Positions 9,414 through 18,021 of a stretch of DNA of 64,000 bases are shown in pieces. The translations under genes were made by a program, and so were the position numbers. Origin of the DNA: UMGS1975 sp959600905. Lineage in GTDB: Bacteria > Bacillota > Clostridia > Christensenellales > QAND01. The notes beneath the pieces were generated by a model. The model was not told the origin of the DNA and ran no database searches. It worked only from the letters and a program-made list of their open reading frames with translations. How positions within the stretch are numbered: the first letter of the stretch is position 1; every line of letters begins with the position of its first letter. The stretch covers positions 186,001 through 250,000 of the forward strand of contig CAUGNO010000001.1 of the NCBI GenBank assembly GCA_959600905.1. Direction: 5' to 3'.

Positions 9414-9890
9414 TTAATTTATCATGTAGATGGTATAGTTTAGCACCAACGCATACGATTGCCACAACAGCCAGGGCAAAAGCAGCCAGCCATACAACGG
9501 TCTTTTTCTATAGGCCTGCCATACCGTATATATACAGCTAGCCACAGCAAGCGCCAAAATCAGTACGCCTGCCGAGGAATTTTCCTTGGCAAAAAAAGCA
9601 TAATTCCACAAAGCGCCTAAAAACAAGGTCAGTATCAAGGGATAGATAATCCTGGATGATCCTCCTGCCCGGAACAATAGAAACAGATCGGCAGCAATCA
9701 GCGCATACAGAATGCTCCAGGCTATGGCAAACACAAAACCAGGCGGTTGAAAGGCCGGTTTTACCAGCGACATATACCATTGGCTCTGTGTATCATTCCA
9801 AAGATAGGATAACAGTGCCGCGACCGCTACCCAGGCTACGGCCCATACCGCATACATGACATTTCGTTTTATATTTGCTTTCACGCCCAT
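9414..9890 (-). CDS. tspO: TspO/MBR family membrane protein
   Basis: A 158-residue integral membrane protein with five predicted helices. The family signature is visible as W-Y-x-S-L-x-K-P-x-F-x-P-P at residues 37-50, followed by WSILYALIAADLFL. TspO proteins bind tetrapyrroles and related hydrophobic ligands; its function in anaerobes is unclear. GAGGGAGT lies in front of the ATG. It has its own promoter and terminator. Confidence 0.9.
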   Translation of the reverse strand: MGVKANIKRNVMYAVWAVAWVAVAALLSYLWNDTQSQWYMSLVKPAFQPPGFVFAIAWSILYALIAADLFLLFRAGGSSRIIYPLILTLFLGALWNYAFFAKENSSAGVLILALAVASCIYTVWQAYRKRPLYGWLLLPWLLWQSYALVLNYTIYMIN

Positions 9891-9910
9891 ACTCCCTCTT
9901 GGTCGGATTC

Positions 9911-9939
9911 GTTATAGTTTATGATAAGCGAAACAGCAA
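9911..9939 (-). promoter_or_regulatory. Promoter of tspO
   Basis: TTGCTG, 17 bases, TATAAC on the minus strand, about 50 bases before the start codon. Confidence 0.6.
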
Positions 9940-9959
9940 ATAGTATTCTGCTTACAAGA

Positions 9960-9988
9960 AAAAAGGGCCGGTTTCCCAGCCCTCTTTT
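9960..9988 (-). terminator. Terminator of the Cys/Gly-rich gene
   Basis: On the minus strand an imperfect GAGGGCTGG/CCGGCCCTT stem is followed by a T run. Confidence 0.6.
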
Positions 9989-10006
9989 CAGGAGCGTTAA
10001 GACCGC

Positions 10007-10231
10007 TTAGCAGCCGCAGCCACAGCCCCTACCGCCAAAAGGCGTTGCATCGCCGCAACCGGAGTTTCCGCCGCAGATGCAGCTCAGGAGCAGCAGCCAG
10101 ATGATCAGATCGCAGCAGCCGTTGCCATTTCCGAAACCGCCGAACCCGTTTCCGCAGCCGTTTCCACCGCAGCAGCAGCACAACAGAAGAATGTACAGTA
10201 AGCAATTGTCATTTCCACCAAAGCAACCCAT
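10007..10231 (-). CDS. Cys/Gly-rich small protein (chorion-class high-cysteine HCB type)
   Basis: This 74-residue protein has 15 cysteines and about 20 glycines. It contains a CCCC run, two hydrophobic stretches (LLYILLL, LIIWLLLL), Asn-Gly repeats, and ends GRGCGCGC. AAGGAGG lies upstream of the ATG and it has its own terminator, so I take it as real despite its composition. It matches a class of clostridial small proteins annotated by resemblance to chorion high-cysteine proteins. The function is unknown; a spore or envelope structural role is only a guess. Confidence 0.75.
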   Translation of the reverse strand: MGCFGGNDNCLLYILLLCCCCGGNGCGNGFGGFGNGNGCCDLIIWLLLLSCICGGNSGCGDATPFGGRGCGCGC

Positions 10232-10333
10232 AAAATGTTCCTCCTTGAGAAAGATACTTTTGAACCGGCTTGATTGTCAGTTCGCTTTATACTACGATGG
10301 CCACGGGCAAAAGGTGCAAAGAAAGTTTCTCCC

Positions 10334-10362
10334 TTTGCTTTTTTTCTTTTTTTTGATATGAT
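10334..10362 (+). promoter_or_regulatory. Probable promoter of glyS
   Basis: TTTGCT, 17 bases of T-rich spacer, TATGAT. The 184-base gap carries no T-box consensus (no AGGGTGG-type element). Confidence 0.45.
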
Positions 10363-10415
10363 AAGCAGTAGAATATTTTTCGGAGTCTATCCGTTTATTT
10401 TGGAGGAATTGCACT

Positions 10416-11801
10416 ATGTCGACGGTTACAATGGAAAAGCTGGTTGCGCTATGCAAAAGTCGGGGCTTTGTCTATCCTGGTTCCGAGATCTACGGCGGCC
10501 TTGCCAACTCTTGGGATTACGGTCCGCTGGGCGTAGAAATGAAGAACAACGTAAAGCAGGCTTGGTGGAAAAAGTTCGTGCGCCAAAGCCCGTATAACGT
10601 GGGGCTGGATAGCGCCATTCTCATGAATCCTCAGGTGTGGGTAGCCTCTGGCCATGTGGGTGGATTTTCCGACCCGTTAATGGATTGCCTCTCCTGTAAG
10701 GCGCGTTTCCGTGCCGATCAGATGATCGAGGAATATGCCGCGAAAAACAACTTGGACGTTAAGGTGGATGGTATGACGGCCGAGGAGCTGGAAGCCTTTA
10801 TAAAAGAGCACCAAATTCCCTGTCCGGAATGCGGCGGCCATTCGTTTACCGGCATCCGCAAGTTTAATCTGATGTTCAAAACCTTCCAAGGGGTAACGGA
10901 GGACAGCACCTCTGAAATCTATCTTCGCCCGGAAACGGCACAGGGGATCTTTATCAATTTCAAAAATGTGCTGCGCACTACGCGCAAAAAGCTTCCCTTT
11001 GGCATTGGGCAGATTGGCAAGTCCTTCCGCAATGAAATCACGCCCGGCAACTTTATTTTCCGCATTCGTGAATTTGAACAGATGGAGCTTGAATTCTTCT
11101 GTATGCCTGGCGAAGATCTGGAGTGGTTCTCCTATTGGAAAGAATTCTGTACGAATTTCTTATATTCTATCGGCCTAAAAAAGGAAAGCATTTCTTTGCG
11201 CGATCATGACAAAGCCGAGCTATCCCATTATAGCAACGCTACAACGGATATTGAATTCCGTTATCCGTTTGGCGTCAAGGAGCTTTGGGGCATTGCGGAC
11301 CGCACGGATTTTGACTTAAAGGCCCACGCTAAGGAATCCGGCGAAGCGCTGGAGTATATGGACCCCACTACCGGTCAAAAGGTTGTTCCCTACTGCATTG
11401 AGCCCAGCGTCGGGGTGGATCGCTTAACACTGGCCCTTTTGTGCGATGCATATGATGAAGAAACGCTAGAAGGTGGGGATACCCGTGTTGTTCTTCGTTT
11501 CCATCCGGTGATTGCGCCTGTCAAAGCTGCCATCCTGCCTCTGCAAAAAAAGCTGGCGCCAGCAGCCGAGGCTTTATATGCAAAACTGTCTGCACATTAC
11601 AATGTGGAATACGATTTGTCCGGCAGCATTGGAAAACGGTATCGCAGGCAGGATGAGATCGGAACGCCACATTGCATCACGGTAGACTTCGACACGCTGG
11701 AAAACGGTACGGTAACCGTACGTGATCGCGATACCATGGAACAGATTCGCATACATCAGGATGAATTGCCGGCCTTCCTGGCAGAAAAGCTTGAGTTTTG
11801 A
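10416..11801 (+). CDS. glyS: Glycine--tRNA ligase, homodimeric type
   Basis: A 461-residue class II synthetase of the single-chain (eukaryote/Gram-positive) type that charges tRNA-Gly. Visible are the motif GGLANSWDYGPLGVE, the CLSCKARFRAD...CPECGG insertion with zinc-type cysteines, motif 2 (FRNEITPGNFIFRIREFEQMELEFF), motif 3 (PSVGVDRLTLALL) and an anticodon-binding domain from about residue 360. GGAGG lies nine bases before the ATG. The next gene starts 17 bases after its stop. Confidence 0.96.
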   Translation: MSTVTMEKLVALCKSRGFVYPGSEIYGGLANSWDYGPLGVEMKNNVKQAWWKKFVRQSPYNVGLDSAILMNPQVWVASGHVGGFSDPLMDCLSCKARFRADQMIEEYAAKNNLDVKVDGMTAEELEAFIKEHQIPCPECGGHSFTGIRKFNLMFKTFQGVTEDSTSEIYLRPETAQGIFINFKNVLRTTRKKLPFGIGQIGKSFRNEITPGNFIFRIREFEQMELEFFCMPGEDLEWFSYWKEFCTNFLYSIGLKKESISLRDHDKAELSHYSNATTDIEFRYPFGVKELWGIADRTDFDLKAHAKESGEALEYMDPTTGQKVVPYCIEPSVGVDRLTLALLCDAYDEETLEGGDTRVVLRFHPVIAPVKAAILPLQKKLAPAAEALYAKLSAHYNVEYDLSGSIGKRYRRQDEIGTPHCITVDFDTLENGTVTVRDRDTMEQIRIHQDELPAFLAEKLEF

Positions 11802-11818
11802 TTGAAGGAGGAAGCGAA

Positions 11819-12178
11819 TTGCAAGGAAACGAACTGGGTATCGGCTTTATCATCATCACCGTGATGTATCTTATCTATGGGGTCTTTAGCCTATGGTACG
11901 CATATTATATCGGCGTAAAAAAGGTATTCCTCATGCTAGGAGAAATGACCCCAGAGTTGGATGCCCGCATTAAAAACAGAAGCAAGTTTGCCAAAGAGTT
12001 TGCCTGGCCTTATGTGGCAACAGGAATCTGTTCACTGGCTTTGTGCGTTGCAGCTTTGATTACCTACGATATTCTCTATTTAATCATCGGTGTATGCGTC
12101 ACCATTGTGTTAGCGTTGTATTCTGCGCACAGCATTCGCAAGATGAATGAAAAGATCCGCCGCGGCGTGTACAGATGA
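11819..12178 (+). CDS. Small membrane protein of unknown function
   Basis: A 119-residue protein with three predicted membrane helices (about residues 7-31, 66-86 and 88-107) and a basic C-terminus (KMNEKIRRGVYR). I use the TTG start because AAGGAGG sits seven bases upstream; no ATG is suitably placed. It is in an operon with glyS. I do not recognise the family with certainty; it resembles DUF3784-like small clostridial membrane proteins. Confidence 0.7.
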   Translation: MQGNELGIGFIIITVMYLIYGVFSLWYAYYIGVKKVFLMLGEMTPELDARIKNRSKFAKEFAWPYVATGICSLALCVAALITYDILYLIIGVCVTIVLALYSAHSIRKMNEKIRRGVYR

Positions 12179-12196
12179 TATCTTCTCTGTAAACAT

Positions 12197-12231
12197 AAAA
12201 CCGGAATCCTAGCCAGGGTTCCGGTTTTCTT
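12197..12231. terminator. Bidirectional terminator between glyS operon and hflX
   Basis: Stem aaaaccggaa/ttccggtttt with T runs on both sides separates convergent genes. Confidence 0.85.
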
Positions 12232-13971
12232 TTATTGCAGCTGTTTTATAATCTGTTGATAACGGCCTTTTGGCAATTTACACGTTATCTCTGTGCCTTC
12301 TTCTAAATAGGATTCTTTTAAGATCGTTCCAAACACACGCACCTGCGCGGCTACGTCTCCCCTATGATAGGGGATCAATATGCTGCCCTTCCACCAGGAT
12401 TCTGAAAGCCGCTCCTGAATGCATGCAAACAATTGCTCCAATCCCTGTCCGGTTTTTGCGCTGATCGCCACAGCATCCCTTGGCGCTGCAAAACCAGCCA
12501 CATCCGCTTTGTTGTATACAAGAATACGTGGAATGGTATGGGCATGTAGCTGATGTAGCACTTCGTCTACCACCTCCATCTGCCGTTCCTTCTCCTTATG
12601 TGAAGCGTCTACAACATGCAAGAGAATATCCGCATGCACAGCTTCCTCCAAAGTGGACCGAAATGCATCCACCAGCTCATGCGGCAGCTTTTGCACAAAT
12701 CCAACCGTATCCGTTAAAAGCACCTCTTGGCCATTGAGCTCTGCCCTTCGCGTCAGAGGATCCAGCGTAGCGAACAGCTTATTCTCTGCCAATGCATCTG
12801 CACCTGACAGCGTATTGAGCAGCGTGCTTTTCCCTGCATTGGTATAGCCAACCAAAGCTATGGTAGGAATGCCGCCCGTCATACGTTTTCCCCGCTGTGT
12901 CTGCCTTTGCTGGGCCAAAAGGCGTATTTCCTCTTTCAGTTCGAAGATACGTCTGCGAATGCGGCGCTTATCCGTTTCCAGCTTTGCTTCGCCTCCCCCC
13001 ATGCGTGTGCCCCGGCCGCCGCCCTGCCGGCTGAGCGATTGCCCCTGTCCTGTCAGCCTTGGCAGCTCATATTGCAGGCGGGCCAGCTCCACCTGAAGCT
13101 TTCCTTCCCTACTCTTTGCACGCATGGAAAAGATCTCCAATATCAGGGCTGTGCGATCCAGTATTTTCGCCCCTGTCTCATATTCAAGGTTTCGGATCTG
13201 CAACGGGGAAAGCTCTTCATCAAAAATAAAGACCTCTGCTCCTTTTTCCCCTTTCATCGATACCAATTCCGCTACCTTTCCACGGCCCACATAAGTAGCG
13301 CTGTCCGGATGTGCTTTGTTCTGCACCTCGGTACCGATCACCTGATACCCAGCCGTTTTTGCCAGCTCAGAGAGCTCCTCCATACCTTCCTCTGCCATGC
13401 CAACCAGCACCGCTTTGGGCGGTCCCTGGTTCGGTGCATAGGCTTCAAATCTGCCTACCGCTCTATCCGCTTGCACGATTTCCTCCATCCATCGCGGCAA
13501 TGCAATCGCCTGGGGAGGAATGGGGCCTATCATGCGTACAGGGGGCTGCTGTCCTGTTAAAAAGGCGGCAAATAGCTGATATGGCTTCCCCTCTTTGACG
13601 CCAACGGCCGCCATACTATCCAACCTAAGCTGCTGAAGCGTATTCATATCAACTTCAGAAAGCATGCCTGATGCATTGGGATGCGTATGGATGCAACGTA
13701 TGCCGCAAAGTCTGGTAACGCTGCGCATGGTACGAAGCTCCGGGATCTCTGCTCTGTTGTAATGGCCGATGGATACGTCCCGCACAGCGCCATCCCGCGC
13801 AATCAAAACAGAAATCTCTCGGTTTGTCTTTGCCGTAAGCTGTGCCATTGTCTCCAACAGCGTCAAAGAAGCAAATTCGCTTTTATCCATCGTAAAGCTA
13901 TAAAGCGTCTCTATCTGGGAGATCGTAGCCTTATTGAGTCCTGCTGTGTTGCCATGAATCGTTTGCTGCAA
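12232..13971 (-). CDS. hflX: GTPase HflX, long form with N-terminal JAMM-like domain
   Basis: A 579-residue ribosome-associated GTPase, longer than the ~430 of the short family members. The C-terminal part has the HflX domain (YVGRGKVAEL), the glycine-rich GQGQSLSRQGGGRGTRMGGGE, and the G domain (GYTNAGKSTLLN, DTVGF, NKAD). The N-terminal ~200 residues carry HTHPNASGMLSEVD, an exact H-x-H-P-x6-S-x-x-D metalloprotease-type motif (H95, H97, S105, D108), with E52 as the possible upstream glutamate. I start at a TTG with AAGGAGG six bases upstream; earlier in-frame starts lie inside the preceding gene's terminator. Confidence 0.93.
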   Translation of the reverse strand: MQQTIHGNTAGLNKATISQIETLYSFTMDKSEFASLTLLETMAQLTAKTNREISVLIARDGAVRDVSIGHYNRAEIPELRTMRSVTRLCGIRCIHTHPNASGMLSEVDMNTLQQLRLDSMAAVGVKEGKPYQLFAAFLTGQQPPVRMIGPIPPQAIALPRWMEEIVQADRAVGRFEAYAPNQGPPKAVLVGMAEEGMEELSELAKTAGYQVIGTEVQNKAHPDSATYVGRGKVAELVSMKGEKGAEVFIFDEELSPLQIRNLEYETGAKILDRTALILEIFSMRAKSREGKLQVELARLQYELPRLTGQGQSLSRQGGGRGTRMGGGEAKLETDKRRIRRRIFELKEEIRLLAQQRQTQRGKRMTGGIPTIALVGYTNAGKSTLLNTLSGADALAENKLFATLDPLTRRAELNGQEVLLTDTVGFVQKLPHELVDAFRSTLEEAVHADILLHVVDASHKEKERQMEVVDEVLHQLHAHTIPRILVYNKADVAGFAAPRDAVAISAKTGQGLEQLFACIQERLSESWWKGSILIPYHRGDVAAQVRVFGTILKESYLEEGTEITCKLPKGRYQQIIKQLQ

Positions 13972-13997
13972 AAAAATCCTCCTTGTCCCTTCAAAAA

Positions 13998-14028
13998 AAA
14001 AGCCCCTTGCATGTACAAAGGGGCTTTT
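13998..14028 (-). terminator. Terminator before hflX
   Basis: Stem aaaagcccctt/aaggggctttt ends the 82-residue gene upstream and excludes the longer hflX reading. Confidence 0.8.
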
Positions 14029-14039
14029 CACACTATCGA

Positions 14040-14288
14040 TCATTGGCCGTTGATGACCGTTCCCGTTCCCGGCGTACTGGCTGGCGGCGTCGTTGCCGTC
14101 ATCCCATCTGCTGTTGGCGTAGGCGTTGCAACGGGCGCAGGCGCCAAGGTCGGAATGGGCAACGGTGTCTGCGAAGGCTCCGCCGCTTTATTGGAATCCC
14201 CTAAAATGGACTGATATAAAAAGTAAGCACAAGCTAAAATTGCGATGACCAAAATGATTCCTATCGCTATTTTCAGACCCTTGCTCAT
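14040..14288 (-). CDS. Membrane-anchored Pro/Thr-rich small protein
   Basis: The 82-residue protein starts with one membrane helix (residues about 4-26, IAIGIILVIAILACAYFLY). A low-complexity exported tail rich in Pro, Thr and Ala follows. The ATG at 14288 has AGGGA about 10 bases upstream; a GTG nine bases earlier is possible but too close to that site. No known domain is seen. It resembles a small wall- or surface-exposed tether. Confidence 0.6.
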   Translation of the reverse strand: MSKGLKIAIGIILVIAILACAYFLYQSILGDSNKAAEPSQTPLPIPTLAPAPVATPTPTADGMTATTPPASTPGTGTVINGQ

Positions 14289-14390
14289 ACCAATCACATT
14301 CCCTTTCTATTGCGGACAAACTCCGCCAAATTCACACATCCATGATAGTATACCGTATAATATATAAATTTTCAAACATTTCTCAAAAAG

Positions 14391-14414
14391 AAAAAGGCGT
14401 TTTTACGCCTTTTA
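14391..14414 (-). terminator. Terminator of the small lipoprotein gene
   Basis: Stem aaaaggcgt/acgcctttt with a four-T loop overlaps the stop codon region. Confidence 0.75.
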
Positions 14415-14630
14415 TGGTTGATTCGTTGTGGTTGTGTCGTCTGGAGCCGTCGCTTGCGGCTGTTGGGGGGACAATGTTGTTTGGTTCTGTCCTCCTGTGG
14501 GCTCCACAGCCGGGGCCGTTGCACTTGTCTGCGGGGCAGATTCCATCGGGCTATTCTCCACCGTCCCACAGGCCGACAGCGATACCAGCATTGCCAAGCT
14601 TACCAAGCAAGCAAAAACTTTTCGTTTCAT
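14412..14630 (-). CDS. Small Thr/Gln/Pro-rich lipoprotein
   Basis: The 72-residue precursor starts MKRKVFACLVSLAMLVSLSA followed by Cys, a clear lipoprotein signal with lipobox LSAC. The mature part is a low-complexity tail rich in Thr, Gln and Pro with no domain. GAGGGA precedes the ATG; the open frame extends far upstream but has no ribosome site there. Like the preceding small gene, it is probably an envelope tether of unknown role. Confidence 0.7.
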   Translation of the reverse strand: MKRKVFACLVSLAMLVSLSACGTVENSPMESAPQTSATAPAVEPTGGQNQTTLSPQQPQATAPDDTTTTNQP

Positions 14631-14691
14631 TCTATCCCTCTTTTCCTTGGTTTTAACACTAGCTTGGCTTGAAATGGAAGAATTTATGCAA

Positions 14692-14720
14692 AAGAGCAAG
14701 GCAAAATGTGCCTTGCTCTT
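14692..14720 (-). terminator. Terminator of the SEC-C gene
   Basis: Stem aagagcaaggca/tgccttgctctt followed by a T run. Confidence 0.85.
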
Positions 14721-14724
14721 TTTA

Positions 14725-15222
14725 TTACGCGTTTTTTCCGCAGCATTTTTTATATTTTTTCCCGCTACCACAGGGACATGGTGCATTTCTGTCAATCTTA
14801 TGGCTGACGGCCTGCTTGCTCAAATGATACTGCTTTGTGATCTCTTGACGCTTTTCCTTTGAGAAAACATTGTTCCATTCGTCCAGATTATACAACCACG
14901 GCGCTTTTGCTTCCAGCATGTTGGCATACAGCTTTTCAAAATCCACATCCAGAACGATCTTGGTATCCTCTTTTAAGTCCTCCAGCTTGTACGGATTGTT
15001 AAGACTATCATTGATGCCATCCATAAACCCGGCAAAGATCATCGGTTTGAACTCATACTTTTCCGTAAGCTCTTGGAACGTGCCCTCTATCTTTTCCGGA
15101 TACTGAGCCAGCAACTTCTGATACAGCTTTTCTTCCTGCTCATAATAATCGTGCTGAAAGCCCTCCGCTTGGTCATCCGTTAAATTTTCAAGATAATTTC
15201 TCCAATCACTATATAAAGACAT
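14725..15222 (-). CDS. SEC-C motif zinc-binding protein
   Basis: A 165-residue protein ending in the SEC-C zinc motif found at the SecA C-terminus: RNAPCPCGSGKKYKKCCGKN (residues about 144-163, Cys-x-Cys-x8-Cys-Cys). The N-terminal 140 residues are helical and acidic and match no family I can name. SEC-C proteins of this type are associated with protein export or ribosome contacts, but this one is not assigned. GAGGAGG lies before the ATG. It is 14 bases downstream of icd. Confidence 0.8.
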   Translation of the reverse strand: MSLYSDWRNYLENLTDDQAEGFQHDYYEQEEKLYQKLLAQYPEKIEGTFQELTEKYEFKPMIFAGFMDGINDSLNNPYKLEDLKEDTKIVLDVDFEKLYANMLEAKAPWLYNLDEWNNVFSKEKRQEITKQYHLSKQAVSHKIDRNAPCPCGSGKKYKKCCGKNA

Positions 15223-15236
15223 ATTTTTTCCTCCTC

Positions 15237-16436
15237 TTACATAGCGTCAAATGTCGCTCGAATCGCTTTGATAAAAGATAGAGAATCCAGCGTTTGTGCA
15301 TGTTTCAGCGATGTCATTGCCGCCAAATCTCCCGTCATTTTTCCGCTTGCTATGGTATCCAGACAGGCCTTTTCCATTTTATCTGCAAAGGCTGGGAGCG
15401 CATCGATCCCATCCAGCTCTCCACGTGTCCTCAATGCGCCCGTCCACGCATAGATCGTTGCCATCGGGTTGGTGCTGGTTGTTTCTCCCTTTAAGTGCCT
15501 ATAATAATGCCTAGTCACTGTGCCATGCGCGGCTTCATATTCGTATAAACCGTCCGGAGAAACCAATACGCTTGTCATCATCGCCAAAGAGCCAAAGGCC
15601 GTAGCGACCATATCGCTCATCACATCGCCATCATAGTTTTTGCAGGCCCAGATAAATCCACCCTTGCTGCGCATCACCCGCGCCACAGCATCATCGATCA
15701 GCGTATACTCATAGGCAATGCCGGCCTGCTCAAATTTCTCCTTATATTCGCTGTCAAAAACCTCTTGGAATATCTTTTTAAATTGGCCGTCATACACTTT
15801 GGAAATGGTATCTTTTGTGCCAAACCAAAGATCCTGCTTTGTTTGCAGCGCATAGTTAAAGCAGGCATGGGCAAACGATTGAATGCTATGATCGGTATTG
15901 TGCATGCCCTGTACCACGCCAGGCCCCTCAAAGGTATGGACCACGGCCTGTCCGCCATCCTCCCCTTCATACACCAACTTGACCGTCCCCGGATGATCAA
16001 CACGCATCTCTACCGCCTTATAAACATCTCCATAGGCATGGCGCGCTAGTGTAATGGGCTTTTCCCAGCATTTCACAATGGGGTCAATGCCTTCTACCAC
16101 AATGGGAGCACGGAAAACCGTACCATCCAGCAAAGCACGGATGGTAGCATTTGGGCTTTTATACAAGCGTTTTAAGTCATACTCCTCTTTGCGCTGGGCA
16201 TTGGGGGTAATCGTAGCACACTTCACGCCTACACCATACTTTTTAATGGCATTGGCGGCATCTACCGTTACCTGATCATCCGTCTCATCACGATTTGGCA
16301 GCCCTAGGTCATATGCTTCAGTCTTTAGATCGATATAAGGCAAAATCAGCTCATCCTTGATCATTTTCCAAAGGATGCGAGTCATTTCATCGCCATTCAT
16401 CTCGACCAAAGGGGTCTTCATTTGGATTTTCTCCAA
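15237..16436 (-). CDS. icd: NADP-dependent isocitrate dehydrogenase (eukaryote-like type)
   Basis: A 399-residue enzyme converting isocitrate to 2-oxoglutarate with NADPH formation. The start MEKIQMKTPLVEMNGDEMTR and motifs SPNATIRALLDGTVFR, GTKDTISKVYDGQFK and EAAHGTVTRHY identify the type II (eukaryote-like) subfamily. I choose a TTG start with AAGGAG eight bases upstream; a GTG nine bases earlier lies too close to it. No other citrate-cycle gene is in the window, so the likely role is 2-oxoglutarate supply for glutamate together with gdhA. Confidence 0.93.
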   Translation of the reverse strand: MEKIQMKTPLVEMNGDEMTRILWKMIKDELILPYIDLKTEAYDLGLPNRDETDDQVTVDAANAIKKYGVGVKCATITPNAQRKEEYDLKRLYKSPNATIRALLDGTVFRAPIVVEGIDPIVKCWEKPITLARHAYGDVYKAVEMRVDHPGTVKLVYEGEDGGQAVVHTFEGPGVVQGMHNTDHSIQSFAHACFNYALQTKQDLWFGTKDTISKVYDGQFKKIFQEVFDSEYKEKFEQAGIAYEYTLIDDAVARVMRSKGGFIWACKNYDGDVMSDMVATAFGSLAMMTSVLVSPDGLYEYEAAHGTVTRHYYRHLKGETTSTNPMATIYAWTGALRTRGELDGIDALPAFADKMEKACLDTIASGKMTGDLAAMTSLKHAQTLDSLSFIKAIRATFDAM

Positions 16437-16464
16437 CCATCTCACTCCTTAGTGAACAATAATA

Positions 16465-16827
16465 TCATTCGTCCTTATATCGGCCTACCACATAAGGCGG
16501 CACCGTATAATAACGATGGCGCACCTCTCTGCGCCGGCGCTGCTGCCCTGTATGCGCACCGAGCTTGTTTCTGCCGTTTTTATCCTTATGTTTGATCCGT
16601 TTGCTCTTGGGTTTTCTTTCTATCCCGCTCTCTTTTTCCTGCTCACGCTCAAGATACCATTTCCCTGCCATCAAGATGCCAAAGGAAAAGTAGCCGTAGT
16701 AGGCAAGCCATAGCACAATGGTAACCACATATCCCAATACGGATACAAGGCCCGCATATGGCAGGAAAAAATTGCTCACGAAAGAAAGAATGATCAACCC
16801 GATCAGCCAATAGCCTAAACGTCTCAT
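16465..16827 (-). CDS. Small membrane protein with basic tail
   Basis: The 120-residue protein has two hydrophobic helices (about residues 6-22 and 26-55). A strongly basic tail (KPKSKRIKHKDK, QQRRRREVRHR) follows. A GGCGGAG ribosome site precedes the ATG. It lies 22 bases downstream of ddl and 28 bases upstream of icd, so it is probably part of the murF-ddl transcript. No known domain. Confidence 0.7.
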   Translation of the reverse strand: MRRLGYWLIGLIILSFVSNFFLPYAGLVSVLGYVVTIVLWLAYYGYFSFGILMAGKWYLEREQEKESGIERKPKSKRIKHKDKNGRNKLGAHTGQQRRRREVRHRYYTVPPYVVGRYKDE

Positions 16828-16849
16828 AAGCTCCGCCTTTCCGCTTTGG

Positions 16850-18007
16850 TTATTTCGTGCCTTTGCTTCCTTTTATGCCCTTCGCACCGCCGCTTCTCAC
16901 CTTTTGGAGAATCGCCGAATCGTAAGCATAGCTGTTTTTCTTTTTTTCATCAGCTGCACATTTTGCGATCCTTACCAACTCATCGATCAGCGCTACATAC
17001 GAAAGCCCACAGGGCTCCCAAAGATAAAACGCCATAGACCCCGGGATGGTGTTGATTTCGTTTACATACAGCTCACCTGTCTGATTATCCACCAAAAAGT
17101 CGATCCGCACAACCCCTTTGCAGTCCATTTCCGTAAAAATCTGTTTGGCAAGGGTCTGGATCCTATCCGTCATAGCCTCTCCGATGGGCGCAGGAATCTG
17201 TCTCGTGGCTGCATTTTTTCCCTTACCGCCGCGCAGGTATTTGTCCTCAAAGGTCAAAAAATCCTTCCAGCCCAGCGGTTTTTCACATAGGCTGGCACGG
17301 CAGTCGTCTGCTATACCCAGAACGGAACAGTTGATTTCCATAGCATCTGCAACGCCCTTTTCTACCACAACTTTTCTATCGTAGGCAAAAGCAATATCCA
17401 TCGCGTCCTTTAGTGCATCCCTATTTTCTACCCGGGAAATGCCGATGGACGATCCCAAGTTGGCAGGCTTCACATACAATGGATACCCAAGCGCTTCCAT
17501 CTTTGCCAGCCATTGCTCACCGGCCATCTGGTAGGCATGGCGCGTTACATCGATAGACGGCATCATCGGAAATCCGCAACCCGCGAATACCTTTTTCATC
17601 AATGCCTTATCCATGCCTGCTGCCGATCCACCTACCGAGGGGCTTGTATAGGGAATATCCGCCAACTCCAGTAAGCCTTGCAAAGTGCCGTCTTCTCCAT
17701 GTAAGCCATGCATACACAGCAGCGCCACATCTACAGCCAAGGCGCCTGTATCTGCCAAAAGCCCCTCTCCTGGCACCGTAGACAGGCGAACTTGCGTTAC
17801 TTCCGCCTCATGCATTTCAAATTCCTGAAAGATGGATACATCCAACAGCCTTTCCCCTGTATACCAGGCGCCATTGCGCGCCAAGTACACGGGGATTACC
17901 TCATATTTTTCCCGGTTTACATGTTCAATGGCTTGTAGCCCTGTGACGATAGACACATCATGTTCTACGCTCCTGCCGCCAAAAAATACCGCCAGCTTTG
18001 TCTTCAT
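16850..18007 (-). CDS. ddl: D-alanine--D-alanine ligase
   Basis: A 385-residue ATP-grasp ligase that makes the D-Ala-D-Ala dipeptide for peptidoglycan. Motifs are FFGGRSVEHDVS at the N-terminus, LLCMHGLHGEDG, KPANLGSSIGIS, RIDFLVD and NEINTIPGSMAFYLWE. I start at the ATG with GAGGAG upstream rather than 18 bases earlier inside murF. The C-terminus has a short Gly/Lys tail (GAKGIKGSKGTK) beyond the usual end. Its product is the substrate of MurF, encoded directly upstream. Confidence 0.94.
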   Translation of the reverse strand: MKTKLAVFFGGRSVEHDVSIVTGLQAIEHVNREKYEVIPVYLARNGAWYTGERLLDVSIFQEFEMHEAEVTQVRLSTVPGEGLLADTGALAVDVALLCMHGLHGEDGTLQGLLELADIPYTSPSVGGSAAGMDKALMKKVFAGCGFPMMPSIDVTRHAYQMAGEQWLAKMEALGYPLYVKPANLGSSIGISRVENRDALKDAMDIAFAYDRKVVVEKGVADAMEINCSVLGIADDCRASLCEKPLGWKDFLTFEDKYLRGGKGKNAATRQIPAPIGEAMTDRIQTLAKQIFTEMDCKGVVRIDFLVDNQTGELYVNEINTIPGSMAFYLWEPCGLSYVALIDELVRIAKCAADEKKKNSYAYDSAILQKVRSGGAKGIKGSKGTK

Positions 18008-18021
18008 GCCCGTATCTCCTC

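Noticed and set aside
10232..10415. Possible T-box leader ahead of glyS
   Set aside because: The gap is short and lacks a T-box sequence, specifier loop arrangement or a terminator before the gene.
13972..14043. Longer hflX start (extra 24 residues)
   Set aside because: It would start upstream of, and read through, the previous gene's terminator hairpin and has no ribosome site; TTG at 13971 has AAGGAGG.
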